Shown here in pieces: positions 26,901-39,453 of a DNA stretch of 64,000 nt. The stretch's first letter is position 1. Every line of letters starts with the position of its first letter. The position numbers and the translations under genes were made by a program. This DNA comes from Otis tarda (Eukaryota > Chordata > Aves > Otidiformes > Otididae). The notes beneath the pieces are model-generated. The model was not told the origin of the DNA. It saw only the letters and a list, made by a program, of their open reading frames with translations, and searched no databases. The stretch lies in NCBI GenBank assembly GCA_026413225.1, contig CM048552.1, forward strand, positions 48,871,001 through 48,935,000. Direction: 5' to 3'.

Positions 26901-29496
26901 TTTTTTTTTTTTTTTAGCTTCAATGCTACACAGGAGATGAAGATTTCATTTAGGTTTAAAAAAAACAAAGCCAAATTTGGCCATTAGGATCTCAGCATTT
27001 TCTGAAATCTCTGGGGTAGTACCTTGGAATTCTTTCCAGAAAGTCCTTGTTTTCTACATTAGTTATATCTTACCACTTTTGCGAACAAAGGATGAGTTAT
27101 GCGCTAAATGTTATTCACCATTGCAGAGAAATGTACTTCACAAGGAAATTGCTCTAGATTGTTCTTTTTGGTTTGGTTTGGTTTCTTTTTAACAAACAAA
27201 CAAGCATTCTTCTTAAGACTAAAAGCACACTTTGAGAATACGTGATATTTTGGAACAGTTTCAACATTTGCCCCTAGTGCAGAATGGTTTATGAGGCATA
27301 CTCTCAGAAGTACACAGAGGTGCAGGTACAAGAATACCTGGCACATCTGCACAGAAGTCTCGGCTTTACTGTACGTATGGCAGCACGTTCACCAGTGCAA
27401 TACAGATGGGCCTCAGCATGCATTGGCCAGACCTTTAACCATCTGCTCTCAAAGTGATATCCCCAGAGCTGTGTCCAAAAAGAAATTTGCAGGGGTGAAA
27501 GTGGGTAGTGTACTTCTTAGGCTCTTTTCAAAAGAGAGTTAGGATTTTGGAACAGCCTAACTTCAGCAGCAAAGAAAAATGAGATCAATATGGAGGTGGG
27601 GGAGTGTACCAGGTTTTTGTCTGCCTCTACATATCTCAAGAACATTATAGATATTGCCTTAATTTCTGGAAGTTCAGCATATCTTTGAGTTTTAACTTAC
27701 AGGCAAATGCTGCTTTCAGAACATTTTTAGAGGTAGGAATACAGAGGACAAACTTGCCATATGTAGATCTGTGTTTACTTCACAAAAAATCTTGGTCTGC
27801 AGAAAATGCTATATATCTATACAGTAAATACTCATAGATTTGCAACAAATATTTTGATTTTTACTTTAAATGCACATTTGAATCATGGCCTGCTGCCTTT
27901 AACATATTAAGAACAAAAATTTTGTGGCATAGCACTCCATTAACCTTTCCCTGAAACATAACGTGCTCATTTTCATGTTTTCCACAAAAATCTGTCAAAA
28001 CAGAAATTTCAGCAGTGTTCCAGAAAGCCATCTTTCACCCTAGAACAAGCACATATGAACACCTGTTCTTCCATGCTAGAAAACTCTCAGAGGCAGAAGA
28101 GGCGGCTCTCATGTGAATCCAAGGATTACTCAGCAATGCCTGCTGCTGTCTTGAGCAAACACATTAGTCTGTTGCTTAAAACAGATGCAGGTCACGTTCT
28201 CTGGGCAAACAAGTGCAGACAAGACTGTTCAATTGCCATCTGTGCTTAATCTGTCACTAAAGAGCAAACAAGGGTGTTCCAGCCTTTCAAAGGAAACGCT
28301 GACTGGTAGGAACATGTGCCAAATTAGAAGGCCCTCCAGTCACAAGGCTTCCTTCAGTCGTGCCTTCTATTTGATTGCTTTCTTAATTCCTTCTCCAAGG
28401 CACTTAGCTCTATTTTGACATTTTACAAGGCTGCTCATCTTATTTGGTATGTTCCTTTCTCTTTTTTTTTTTTCTTTCTTTTTTAAGACTTTTTTTTAAA
28501 AAATATTTTTATTCTTGAGGTAAAAAGACATCCATCAAATAATCCTAATTTTAAAAATAATTATCCCTGTTAAAATGATAATTCAAACAGAAATATGCTC
28601 CAGTAAACCCTCATTCTGAGCAGTGAATGAATGAATTTTAGCCCCAAAAAATTTTCAAATAATGAAGAGATTTATAATCAATTAATCTAAAAATTGAATG
28701 CTTATTTGGCCAAGATAGTTATCGCAATCATTATACGCATTTATTTAAAAGATTAAATGCTAAAAAGATTTAAAAATCCCCTTGAAGATTTTTTTCCCAG
28801 TTTGCTACAGAAGTTACGTAATTTCTGGACATGTCTGTTCTAATTACCCATCTTCTTGCTAAAGAAATCCTGTTTTTTAAAACATGATTTAACAGAGTAT
28901 GTGTTTAGGGATGTAAAAATGCACAAGAAGTACTTTCAAGCTACTTTAATATATTATCTTAGGGTTCTTCTAGAGACAATTCACATTGGAGCATGTTTTT
29001 GGGAGAAATGTTCTGCCAAAACCATTAGTTTGCCAGCAGGTTTTTTAGTCCTCTTTTTTACACTAGAGATACTTCTGTGGATTAAAAGTACTTTACCCTG
29101 CCAAAATTCATCTCTTCTCTGCATCTCTCCTGTGTATACACTAATTCATGCAGCTCCCTCTATCTTATTCCCCATCACTAAAGAAAGAACGTAATTTCAC
29201 AAACCATGTATTATGACTCAGCTACTGTAGCAACTATAAAAACATATTAAATTACTTTCTCTCCAGAGGCAAGACGTCTCTTTGATAATTAGGCAAGGCA
29301 GCAGAGAAAGTTGGTGAAAACAAGTTCAAGATAATTCTCCCTGGATTTTAAATAACATGGATGAGAGGTATACCTTCTATGAAGTGACAGAGTTCTACTG
29401 ATTTAAATGATATCCTTATGAATACAGCCTGAGAATTAAGCTTGGTATGTTTTGGGTTATTGTAATTTAGCTAAGAAACTACTTAGCTACCTGCTG
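23943..29496. other. Gene-free stretch
   Basis: AT-rich DNA with pyrimidine runs (for example 26880-26917 and 28460-28500). I see no exon, RNA gene or identifiable repeat family. Confidence 0.55.
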
Positions 29497-29566
29497 TCAT
29501 GGGCTGGGCGATGAGCGAGAGAAAATAAAATATAAATAGTCAGGCAGTTTAATTCCCCAGGCAGTT

Positions 29567-29619
29567 AGTATGATGTAACTTAATCCTGGTTGTATCATGT
29601 ATTGACAATTCAGTTTCCC
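29567..29619 (-). repeat. Dispersed 53-bp repeat, copy 1
   Basis: This segment, beginning 'agtatgatgtaactt' and ending 'cagtttccc' on the plus strand, recurs in the same orientation at 30320-30372 with only a few substitutions. On the minus strand both are open and encode closely similar residues around a 'YMI.PG.SYIIL' core. The copies are about 750 bp apart and may be pieces of one unrecognised transposable element. A candidate terminus is the 'tgtcatgggctgggc' at 29497. Confidence 0.7.
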
Positions 29620-30319
29620 TCTGAACTCCCCAGTAGGGTCACTGAAATCGCAGAAGGAGAATAATTTTGTTGCACCTTCCATTCTGCTGAAAATCTTCAG
29701 GAAACTGGACAATTTCTTAGCCTTTGAAAAGTCTTCATGAGCTTGATTTCCTACAAAAGAAGCAAAATTATGAAGAGAGAGACTTCTAAGGAGAACAGAT
29801 AGACGTTTCACTTTACTCTGCCAGTGCATGAAGTCCTCATGAACCTTCCACAACCTTGCAAGCTTTCTGGCCAAGCTCCTCTTTTTTCTGAAACTTACTG
29901 TTATGTTTCAATGTCTCCCTCCCCTCAGACAAGTGATTATACATAGGTTTTCTTCTACATTTAAGAGCAGAGACATCCCTAGCCTGTATTTTGCTGAGCC
30001 TGAAAGGGAAAAGATTCAGCCCTAGAATGGTAACACTTTTTTGTTTGTGTGCAGCTTTGCCAAATTCAGTGGCATATTGCATCAGCTATTGGCATCTCTA
30101 TAAATATCTCTCTATGTTTTTGGTTTTTTTTCAGCCTATGGACATAAAATCATAACTGTACTTATATGCAGGATGGTTTTCTGCTCCTAAGCTCTGTTCT
30201 ATAGAGGCAATGACATTAAAAAACAGTGAGTGGATTATTTTTTTTAACTCTCTAAAACATTTCTAAAGCAGCTTTCATGTAGAAGGCCCTCTATGGTCAT
30301 TTTGATCAGTCTTTTGGGA

Positions 30320-30372
30320 AGTATGATGTAACTTGATCCTGGTCGTATCATGTATAGATAATTCAGTTTCCC
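30320..30372 (-). repeat. Dispersed 53-bp repeat, copy 2
   Basis: This is the partner of 29567-29619 in direct orientation. Similarity stops at about 30372 on one side and 30320 on the other, so only this block is shared. The sequence between the two copies contains no reverse transcriptase or other element hallmark that I can see. Confidence 0.7.
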
Positions 30373-31379
30373 CAAACTCACACTAACAGAAATGAAAACG
30401 TTATTTCGAAAAAAAAACCAAAATATGTTCCCTTTTGCTTTTAGCAGAATCTCACCTCTGTCACCATTGTTATTTTGCAAACAATGACAGTTTGTCAGTG
30501 TGACCCTGAACGATGTTTCAGTTTTGACCAACTGTGTTTACAAGCAGGAAAATGTTCTGTTGGACTCTCCGACTCGCTCTCCATACTACAGCTGAGCAGA
30601 TGGAAAGCTACTTCTACTACTCCCACCAGCAGTGAGATTCAGGTGATTGATACTTTTCAATTCCCAGGGATTTTTACTGGCTTAAAATTTTTCTCCTCCC
30701 ACTCCCAGCCCTCGATCTTTTTTGGGGCTGAAACCAGCTTTTCTCCTGTTTTTCAGTTCTTGCTTCTTAGTAACAGTTAAAAATACTCCCTACCCCAAAT
30801 AAGAGCTGGGATGACCCCAAGATACACAGATACTTGTATTTCTTCTTCAGTGTGCATCAGAGCTTTCTAAACAGTTTATGAATGGACTAAACACACTGAC
30901 ATATCAAGGAAAAGATCATTCTTTTATGTGTAGAAAAATCAAAGCTCAAAATTGTTCGGCAACTTGATTCTCATCGTTCAGCAGGTCAGGACTGGAGATG
31001 AAAACTCAGGTGTTAGATGGCCGTGGGCACATTTTTCATGCTTTCCTGAACTATTTTGTCTCTTAAGTCTAAAACTATTAAGGCTATTAAACTATTTAGG
31101 ACTTGTCCTAGGAGGACTACCCCTAATGTAGTGCCTTAGTGCCCAGGTGTCATTTCTTAGGGATGCTGAAAGGATATTTTAAAGTTGTAGTCTGGCCCTT
31201 TCAAACTGCTGTCACTTGGTGCAAAAAGCTCTGCTAACAGAGAAGTGTTTCAGTGCAAGGAATGAAAGCGCAGATCCGACAGTAAAGCTACAATCAAGAA
31301 GAAAACCTTCTACAAAAGGCCTGCCACTTTCTTCATGAAAAACATCTGCTAATCTAACAATGCTGGAACGCCTCGGCTC
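30373..31379. other. Gene-free stretch
   Basis: No supported coding or repeat feature between the 53-bp repeat and the CpG island. Confidence 0.5.
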
Positions 31380-31780
31380 CCCTGTTTTGCGGCTTTCTGA
31401 ATGCACTGGGATTGTGACGCTGCTGGAAAAAGACCCGTAGTCAGGCTCGGAGGTGGAGCTGCCGGAGCTGGGAGCAGGGGCAGGGGCAGGAGCAGGAGCC
31501 GGGGCCGGGGCCGGTGGAGGGGCAGGGGCAGGGGCAGAGGCCGAGGCCGGGACCGGGGACTGGGCCGAGGCCGGAGCAAACTCTCCCCGAGGCCGCCCCC
31601 GCTCGGGGCCGAGTTCCCGTGCTCGCAGCGCCGCCTGGCGGAGCGGGGGAAGGCACCGCCCCCGCCGCCCGGCAGCTGCCCTGGCTCTCCTGCCGCTTCC
31701 TCGCCTGGGAGCCGGGCACGGCTCTTTCCGGAAAGCAGCGGCAACACTGGGGGGCCGGGGGGGGCTGGAAAGGACAATGT
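31380..31780. promoter_or_regulatory. Isolated CpG island, candidate promoter
   Basis: About 400 bp stand out sharply from the AT-rich surroundings. They are very GC-rich with dozens of CpG dinucleotides that have not decayed to TG/CA. A 12-bp perfect palindrome, CTTTCCGGAAAG, at 31724-31735 contains two overlapping ETS-type GGAA cores. Both strands have long open frames (plus-strand 31401-31838, minus-strand 31349-31819), but these are proline/arginine- or glycine-rich products of GC composition, not recognisable proteins. In vertebrates such islands usually mark transcription start sites. No coding gene is visible within 9 kb, so a non-coding transcript or distal element is the likeliest use. 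Confidence 0.6.
31471..31575. repeat. Degenerate G-rich hexamer repeat
   Basis: Variants of GGGGCA, GGAGCA and GGGGCC are repeated imperfectly. It forms the 5' third of the CpG island and is a G-rich strand with potential for quadruplex formation. Confidence 0.8.
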
Positions 31781-34350
31781 TTGTTCATACATCGAAAAAG
31801 AAGAAGAAAAAAAAACCAAACAAAGCCATCACACTTAATTTCGTCAATGCAGCCTCCTTTGTTGTGTCACTGTGCTGCCTGTGTAACTACTTAAAGATTT
31901 CCATCCAGATTTTTCACATTCAAAAGGATTTAAAAAGATAAGCAGATAATTCAAGACACAGTTTTGATCCCGTCTCAGAAGAAATGGTACAGTACTGGGA
32001 TCGCAAATTTGTCACAGCTGGGTATCACAACTCAGACAGTCCTCTGACTGAAAACGTCGTAACTCGTGGGTCTGGACATCTTGTTCTTACCTAGATGACC
32101 AAATTTTCCATGAGCATCTTAAATAGTGAATGCATAAATACTGTATCCTGCTAATATCTCCATAATGCATGCATTAGTCTGCAAAGATGTTGCAGCAATT
32201 TGAACTGTAATGCCTCAGAAATCACCTTTTGATCTCAGGGCTAAAACCAGCCGTGCTGCAGACGAGGCGTGGAGTTGAGCTCAGTGTGACCTAGAGAATG
32301 TACCTTGCACTTGCAGGGCTGAATCTCATTTTAATTTCCCTTTGTGTCTGGACCATTTCGTTAAAGCCCTGTAGGGAACAGGTGACACTGTAGATGTCTA
32401 AAGTTAGGTAGGATAATTCCCATCTCAGGCTTAGGTGTGAAAACTTCGGCACAGACCAAAGCTTGTTTATTCCATCTGGTATACTGCTGTGTTCTTCAGA
32501 ATATGTTTTTATTCAGGTGTAATTTCATGCAGGAACAATTGCTTCACATATGTTCAGTTTTTGTTGGTAGTTCACTATTTGGTAGTTTTAAGCACTGCCT
32601 ATTATCAATGGTGTATCTCACTATAATACCCCATCTTCAGGTGTTTATAACTTTGCCATGGAATTGAAATTTTCCATGTTGGGTATCTTCTTCAGTTTAA
32701 CTTTTGGAAAACTTTAAAACAAATTTGTTTAGCTCTTTCTAAGAAGAAGTCTATGAAAATGTGCCCTGTTTCTGCTCAAAATCCTTATGCTCCTTCTTTT
32801 TCAACCTCCTGTACTTTAGAGCAGTAACTTGATGTTGAACTGAAGAATGTCTTTTTTTTTTTAGGGCATAACTCTTCTGCTGTACATGAAAAAAAAAATC
32901 ACTAATTTTTCTTCCACCTACGAATCTTTAAAGAAAGCGCAGTTTAGTAATGACTATAGCAGACTTGCGAAGGTTTTGCAGTTTGACTGTCTGAGGATTC
33001 CACCTGCTCTGAGCACAGACGTGCTATCCACATGGACACACACATACCAGCAGGTATGCCAGTGAGGGCCTGGAAGGGGTTCCAAAGGATTTGGGCAGCT
33101 CTGATCTGTTGCAGGCTGAGTTGGGGCTGGGGTCTAAACTCGGAGTAGGAAGCTTCCTTCTGTTCTGTGGGACCTTGTGCTTCTACCAAGTAATGTAGGA
33201 GGAGAAAATATTTAATATGAACCTAGAGGGTAGAGAAGATGGATCAATCAAGGGAAGGAAAGATAGACAGTTTGGAACAAAGGGTCTGAAGCTGCATCTA
33301 TAGTACTAGATAAAATAGGCTTCTCTGGCCTTGAGACCAACTGACACAGCATAGCTTATTTCTATATAGCTCAAATCCCTTCCCAGCCAAAACAGGACAG
33401 CCGCATCCAGATTGGAGGATTTGAGTGGTCTCCAGCTCATGCTAACTCCAAGTATTGCCTGGAAGACCACTAGTTCATTCAGGCCAAAATTATGCCAGAC
33501 TAGTTAACGGTATGGAGAGCTGCACAGCAGTCTCTTGAGCATTTTAGGTTTCTAGTGTAGATGAAGGTTTGTGGTGAGAATGAGGTGGGAACAGGGAAAA
33601 AGTTCATCTGCTCAGTCTGGGAATATTAGAGGAGAAGACAGAGGAAGGGGACTAAATAAGAAATGGGAGACTGGAAGAGAGCTGGCTTTGGAAAAAGGGC
33701 TCACAATGAATAAGGGTTCTTGGATGGGGAAGGCTGGGATCAGAAAGTAATTTAATTGCAGTCTTTGTAAACAACTCTGTCATGTTCAAATGCTGTATAA
33801 TCATCTCCTAAACATATGTCAAAGCAAGGTGCCGAAATCTCTATTCAGGTGTAGCAATAACAGCAGTCAGCACAGAATTATAATCAGTCTAGAGCTTTGC
33901 AGTCCCAGATTAGATTTCATGGATTTTGAAGGAGGTTACATTTTTGTATTTTTGTAATGATATCAACACATAGCATGTGGTTGTCTCACTTGCAAAAATA
34001 AAAACTTTATTACATTGTTTGGATTTCTTTTAAGCATACCCTTAACACTGCAATTTCTTAAATTTATGTGGCTTAATTTGTAAACAATTGCAAGTACTGT
34101 TTAATGTTTACATTTCAGATGTACATTCTAAGCTACACCTCACATTTAAACTGTAATTCCTGAAGGAATTCTATTGCTTTTCAAAAAGTTCATTCATGAC
34201 CACTAGGAAGGTAAATGCAAAGGAGCACAATTATTCAGTCATTAATGGTGTGGAGCTGTGTTTTCAATAGAATCGCTGGTTTATTAGAGTGGTGATTAAC
34301 AACTACTTTCTGTTGCCAAAGGAGAGCAACATAGCCAAGGTAAATTTCTT
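31781..34350. other. Gene-free stretch
   Basis: No exon or repeat family recognised. A GC-moderate patch at about 32940-33200 has an open minus-strand frame without recognisable content. Confidence 0.5.
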
Positions 34351-34805
34351 ACAAAATCACACAATGGCTGAGGTTAGGAGGTCCCTTTGGAGACTGCAGA
34401 GTCAAACCCTCCTGCTCAGAACAAGGTCTGCTAGAGCAGGTTGCCTAGGACCATGCCTAGTCAAGTATTGAAGAGACGGAGGCTCCACAGCTTCTCTGGG
34501 CAATCCCTCACTGAGGGGGTCAGTATTTCTCATACTTAAGTGGAATTGCTTGTATTTCAGTTTGTGGCCATTGCTTCTTGTTCATTTGCTGGGCACCACT
34601 GAGAAGAGTTTGACTCTGTTCTTTACTGCCCTCATTAGGCATTTATATATATTCAGAAGATACCCCTCAGCCTTCTCTTCTCCAAGCTGAGCAGTCTCAT
34701 GTCTCTCAGCAACTTGTCATATGTCAGATGAATCCAATCCCTTAACCATCTTCCTAGCCCTTCACTGGACTCTTTCCATTATATTCATGTCTCCAGACCT
34801 GACTC
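34351..34805 (-). mobile_element. CR1 LINE 3' fragment, old
   Basis: Read on the minus strand this is the C-terminal end of CR1 ORF2 and its 3' UTR. The plus-strand landmarks are 'cacacaatggctgagg' (near 34358), 'ctagagcaggttgccta' (near 34432), 'gggcaccactgagaagagt' (near 34592) and 'cagccttctcttctccaagctgagcag' (near 34670). It is strongly diverged and has no intact frame. The 5' limit is uncertain; weak CR1-like text may continue to about 34960. Confidence 0.85.
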
Positions 34806-37551
34806 AGTCTGACTTTCTCTCAACAGCTTTTTCATATCAGAGTAATATGAACATTGAATAAGGATTGGTGCACCCCAGATCTTCTCTTTTAAAGGCTCTC
34901 TCAATAACCCTATACCATTTTTTTTAGGAGTTTTCTCAAGGGACCAGAAGGGTCTGTCAGGCACTCATCCTCACATCCAATATAGATTCATTCATTTGTC
35001 ACAGTGAGTCACTATGACAGCAGAGATGTAGGATAACCTATCTGTGAAGGAGACACAGTTCTTAGCTGAGTCCTTGGCGGTGTAGTCACCTTACTGAAGA
35101 GTTAGCTAACTATCTCTCTGAACCTTTCAATAACCTATGTGGTCATAGCTATTTCATATCAATACATCCGTTACCAACACTGTCCTAGAGACAACGTGCA
35201 CCCAATTTCTAATATGGTTACACTAGAAAGCTTCAAAGAAGAGATTATAAAAATTTCTGAAGATGAAGATGATGCTGTTCTCTCACCATTTCATTGCTCA
35301 GTGAGTTCAATACTCACTTAGGATTCAGGAGACCTGAGTGTCCATTCTTCAGTGTGACCTTAATTTGTTCTCTTGATTCTGTAAAACTTTCTAGTACCAT
35401 AAATTGCACACTGGAGCACAGATAGAAATCCAGATATCTTATCTCTTGAGGTAATACACTAAACTAGTGGCTGCAAGGTTGTTCTCATCTTATTTTTGAT
35501 CACTGTTTGCATGTAATACCTAAATAAAACACCAGTCAGTCTGATCTCTGGTATCTGGCACATGAGACCGTGGAAAGGAAGACAGGCTGCATTGCTGTGC
35601 TGCTTGTAAAATACACTCCAGGGAGAAGGAGCAGAAGGTCTTACATAGTTCTGTCAATGTCACATTCAGTAAACAAAGAATAGGACTTCATTTTCCAGCA
35701 CCACTATCAGGAAATAAGAAATAGTAAAAATAGTTTTGCTGCTTCATTAATGTACAATAAAGCAATATTGGCAGGTCTGTGGAGTGTCATTAATGGCGTT
35801 CATAGCAATACACTGTTGGCCTCATTTACCAAATTGACTATATATTTATTTGTGTACAGTAAAAATATTTGTGATTTAGATTTTTATGTAATGACCTTTT
35901 TAATGTAAATGTCAACACCAAGGTGATCTTTATGAACCTTCAGATGTCACTAGAAATACTTATTCGGACACAGTTCATAATAAATTAATGTTTTAGAAAG
36001 TGTGTATTTTCGGAGGCATTAAGAAATGTTATTCAGGAGGCTTAAGAAATGTTATCCTTATATATAAATAATTCACATTCTTATTCTATTGATGTGCTAC
36101 ATATCTGAAAGCATTTACATGCCAGCTTGAAATTATTAGATATTGCTTTTCTGCAGAACTTATCTTAAATAAAAATGTAGTTTGATAAACAAGATCAATT
36201 TGAAATGTTGCCATAAAGTTAGTGTTGCTTTAGCCTCTTACCTGTGAGAGTACTTTAGAGTAAACTATTTTGCTGTATTAGCCCACATTAAAAAAAAAAA
36301 AAAAGGAAAAAAGAAGCAGCTGATATTTTCTCTCAGCTACTGTTTTTCATTGTGGGTTCCCTATACCTGGCTCATATCCTCTTGGGACACTATTGTAGAA
36401 AATCTGTATAGCTGAATTTGTTGTTGTAAGAACATTTTCCACTTTCTAACTTTTTTTCTTTCTCCTATGCACATTGCTAAATTAAAAACCAAAATTTTCC
36501 TTGTGCTCTTGAGATAAAATGGTATTCACAGACAACACTCATCTAACAACCATAGTTTCTTTTGTCAGAAGATGAAACTTAAAAATGTAACAGGATTTTT
36601 TTCTCCTAGAAGCATTTTAGACTGTTATTTCAATTATCAAAGAACTTTTAAGTAAGGAAGACAATTTTTTTTCCCCTGAATTTTGAATACTAATTCATAA
36701 TGCTTGAAATATCAATTTCACTGTTCTATGGTAACATTATGAACTGTTTGTTAAACTGTGATTGTGTAATACTCCTGGTCTGTGTAAGTAGAAAAACAAT
36801 TAAAAAAAAACCAAACAAACATACAAAAACCTCAGTATAAAACATGGAAATCTGAACTTCCTGTTAATTTTCAAAATGAAGCCAGTGAAGATATAATAAG
36901 TAGTAAAATCTGCATTGGGCTACATCACTACTCATTTTAGCAGAAACTTGTAGCTAATACACTTACTCCAAACTTCATATCAGCTATGATACCTTCTTAC
37001 AGAACAAAATCTGTGGATTTCTCTTTTCTATTATCAGAAGGAACAGTTTTCTTCTGTCATTTTTTTATAAAGCAAACATTTTCCAGCACATTGGATCTGA
37101 AATTTGCATCAAAATACATCGTCCAAGAATACAGTACAAATCTGACAGAATACTCACTTTGACTAAAATGTCAAATTTGGAATGATTGCTAGCATCATGT
37201 CATTTGTAATTTTATCAAAGTATTTCTCCAGACAGATTCACTCTTACATACACCTACAAATTAATTAAGAGGGAGAAGGAAGGAAAACATTTTCCTCTTC
37301 TAATGTCAGACAATCTTATAAATCATCTTGATAGGGAAAATCACTTTAAAAAAAAAAAAGGACAAATCTACCAATCTCTCCTTATCCATAAAGGAAAAGA
37401 AAGATTTTTATCTGAATCTTATAAGTTAAAAACAGCTAAGAAGATTTGAATAGAAACATTGTGAAATACCTGAGAACTAAATTTGAAATGCTTTTGGAGA
37501 AACTATCTTTTCTGGTCTTGTGACACTCCAGTTCTTGTTAACCTTTCAACC
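34806..37551. other. Gene-free stretch
   Basis: AT-rich, with an A-run at 36290-36304. No supported gene, RNA or repeat family apart from possible CR1 remnants in the first 150 bp. Confidence 0.5.
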
Positions 37552-38395
37552 TAGAATAGAATAGAATAGACTATTTCAGTTAGAAGGGACCTACAATGAT
37601 CATCTAGTCCAACTACTTGACCACTTCAGGAGTGATCAAAAGCTGAAGCATGTTGTTAAGGGCAGTGTCCAAATGCCTCTTTAAACCCTGACAGGCTTGG
37701 GGGTGGCATCGACCACCTCTCCAGGAAGCCTGTTTCAGTCTTTCACCACCCCCTTGGTAAATAAATGCTTCCTAATATCAAGTCTGAACCTCTCTTGGTG
37801 CAAGTTTGAACCATTCCCATGCATCCTATTACTGGATACTGGGGAGAAGAGGCCAACACCTTCCTCTCCCCCTCTTCAGGAAGCTCTAGAGAGCAATGAG
37901 CTCACCCCTCAGCCTCCTTTTCTCCAAAGTAGGCTATTCCACAGTCCTTAGCCACTCCTCAGAAGACATGCCTTCCAGCCCTGTCACCAGCTTTGTTGCC
38001 CTCCTCTGGATGCATTCAAGGACCTTCACCATCCTTCTTAAATTTTGAGGCCCAGAACTGCACACAGTACTCAAGGCAAGGCCGTACCAGTGCTGAATAC
38101 AGTGGGATAATCACCTCTGTTGACCAGCTGGTTATGCTGTGTTTGATGCACCCCAGGATGTGGTTTGCCCTCTTGGCTGCTAGGGAATGATGCTGACTGG
38201 AGCCTTCTGTCGATCAGCACCTTCAGATCCTTTTCTACAGGGCCGTTCTCCAGCTACTCCTCTCCCAATTTATACTTGTGCTCAGCGTTATTCCATCTCA
38301 GGTGCAGAATCCATCACTTGGACTTGTTCAATTTCATCTCATTAATGATTGCCCAATGCTCCAATCTATCTAGATCCCTATGATAAGCCTAATGG
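37552..38395 (-). mobile_element. CR1 LINE 3' fragment with AGAAT-type tail
   Basis: The minus-strand 3' end is the (AGAAT)n tail seen on the plus strand as repeated 'agaat' at 37552-37569, followed by the typical 'gaagggacctacaatgatca' block. It runs upstream through 'ggatgcattcaaggaccttc' (about 38009) and 'cagaactgcacacagtactc' (about 38055) to 'caatgctccaatctatctag' (about 38354). The subfamily differs from the CR1 at 46.9 kb, as shown by its tail and 3' UTR. It has several stops and no coding capacity. Its 5' side lies about 50 bp from a truncated LTR. Confidence 0.9.
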
Positions 38396-38447
38396 GTTTA
38401 TCAGTTCTTATTGCCTTTCAAAGGCAGAACTACACCAAAAAAAGGGT

Positions 38448-39453
38448 GATTGGTAGCAGAATGTTCCGTGATAATGCCTCTGCGATAACATATTTAAGGA
38501 GGGGAAAACAGAAAAAAAAAAGGGAGATGTAAAAGATGTAAAGATGTAAAGCAGCTGAGCGGGGGCAGAGAAGGGGAGGTGCGAGCCTTGTGGGCCTTGC
38601 AGGCCTCGCCCACTGGCCTCCTGCAGGGCAGCTGACTGGGCCTGACTCAGCCTGGCCTGGCTGCAAGAAGTGGAGAGGAGATGAGATGTGAATGAGATGT
38701 AAAAAGATCCTGACAGGTGTCTGCCAGCCTGTTGTGAAGAATTTTTCTTGTGAGAGGAACGGCTGCAGACACCAAGGTCACTGAAGACAGAGGGGGAGGA
38801 GTAATGCAGCTCCTGGGCAAGATTCCCCTGCAGCCCGTGCTGATAACCATGGTGGAGCAGGTTGTCCCCCTGCAGCCCATGGAGGTCCACGGAGGGGCAG
38901 AGATCCACCTGCAGCCCGTGGAGGACCCCACACCGATGGCCCGTAGAGGGCCTGCTGGGGCAGCTGTCCTGGAGGGACTGCACCCTGTGGAAGAGATGAC
39001 CCACGCCAGAGCAGTTTCACGAAGGACTGTGGCCCGTGTGAAGGACGCCAGGATGGAGCAGGGGAGGTATGTGAGGAGTTCTTCCCTCGACGATGAAGCA
39101 GCGGCATAAAACAACGTGTGATGAACTGACCCCGACCCCTAGTCCCTCTTCCCCCCTGTGCCGCTCGGGGGTGGAAGGCAGCAGAGATAATGTTAAGCCC
39201 AGGAAGAGAGACGAGTCGGGAGGAGGTTATCATGTTTTCTGTCTCATTCTCCTGCTAGTTTTAGAAATAAATTAATAGTTTTCCCCAAGTCGAGTTTGTT
39301 TTGCCCGTGATGGTAACTTTAAGGATTTCTCCCTGTTCTTACCTTAAACCTTGAGCCGTTTTTCTTATATTATCTCTCCCTATTCTCTAGGAGGGTGGGG
39401 GGAGTGAGAGAGAGACTGCGTAGTCTGGTCCCAATCGGGGCTGAACTACGACA
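38448..39453 (+). mobile_element. Truncated LTR of the same retroviral family (copy C, inverted)
   Basis: The reverse complement matches copies A and B, so this copy is inverted with respect to them. Its 3' end is intact, closing with ACTACGACA at 39453. The 5' end is missing: similarity begins near 'attggtagcagaatgtt' (about 38450), and roughly the first 110 bp present in copy B, including the TG terminus, are replaced by unrelated sequence. The TATTTAAG box (about 38490) and AATAAA (39266-39271) are retained. The short frame starts at the same ATG (38804). Here it runs on to 39109 (101 codons), because the region holding the stop used in A and B is altered. Confidence 0.8.

Noticed and set aside
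31349-31838. Long Pro/Arg-rich and Gly/Arg-rich frames on both strands
   Set aside because: They are products of the hexamer repeat and CpG composition; open on several frames at once, which argues against coding.
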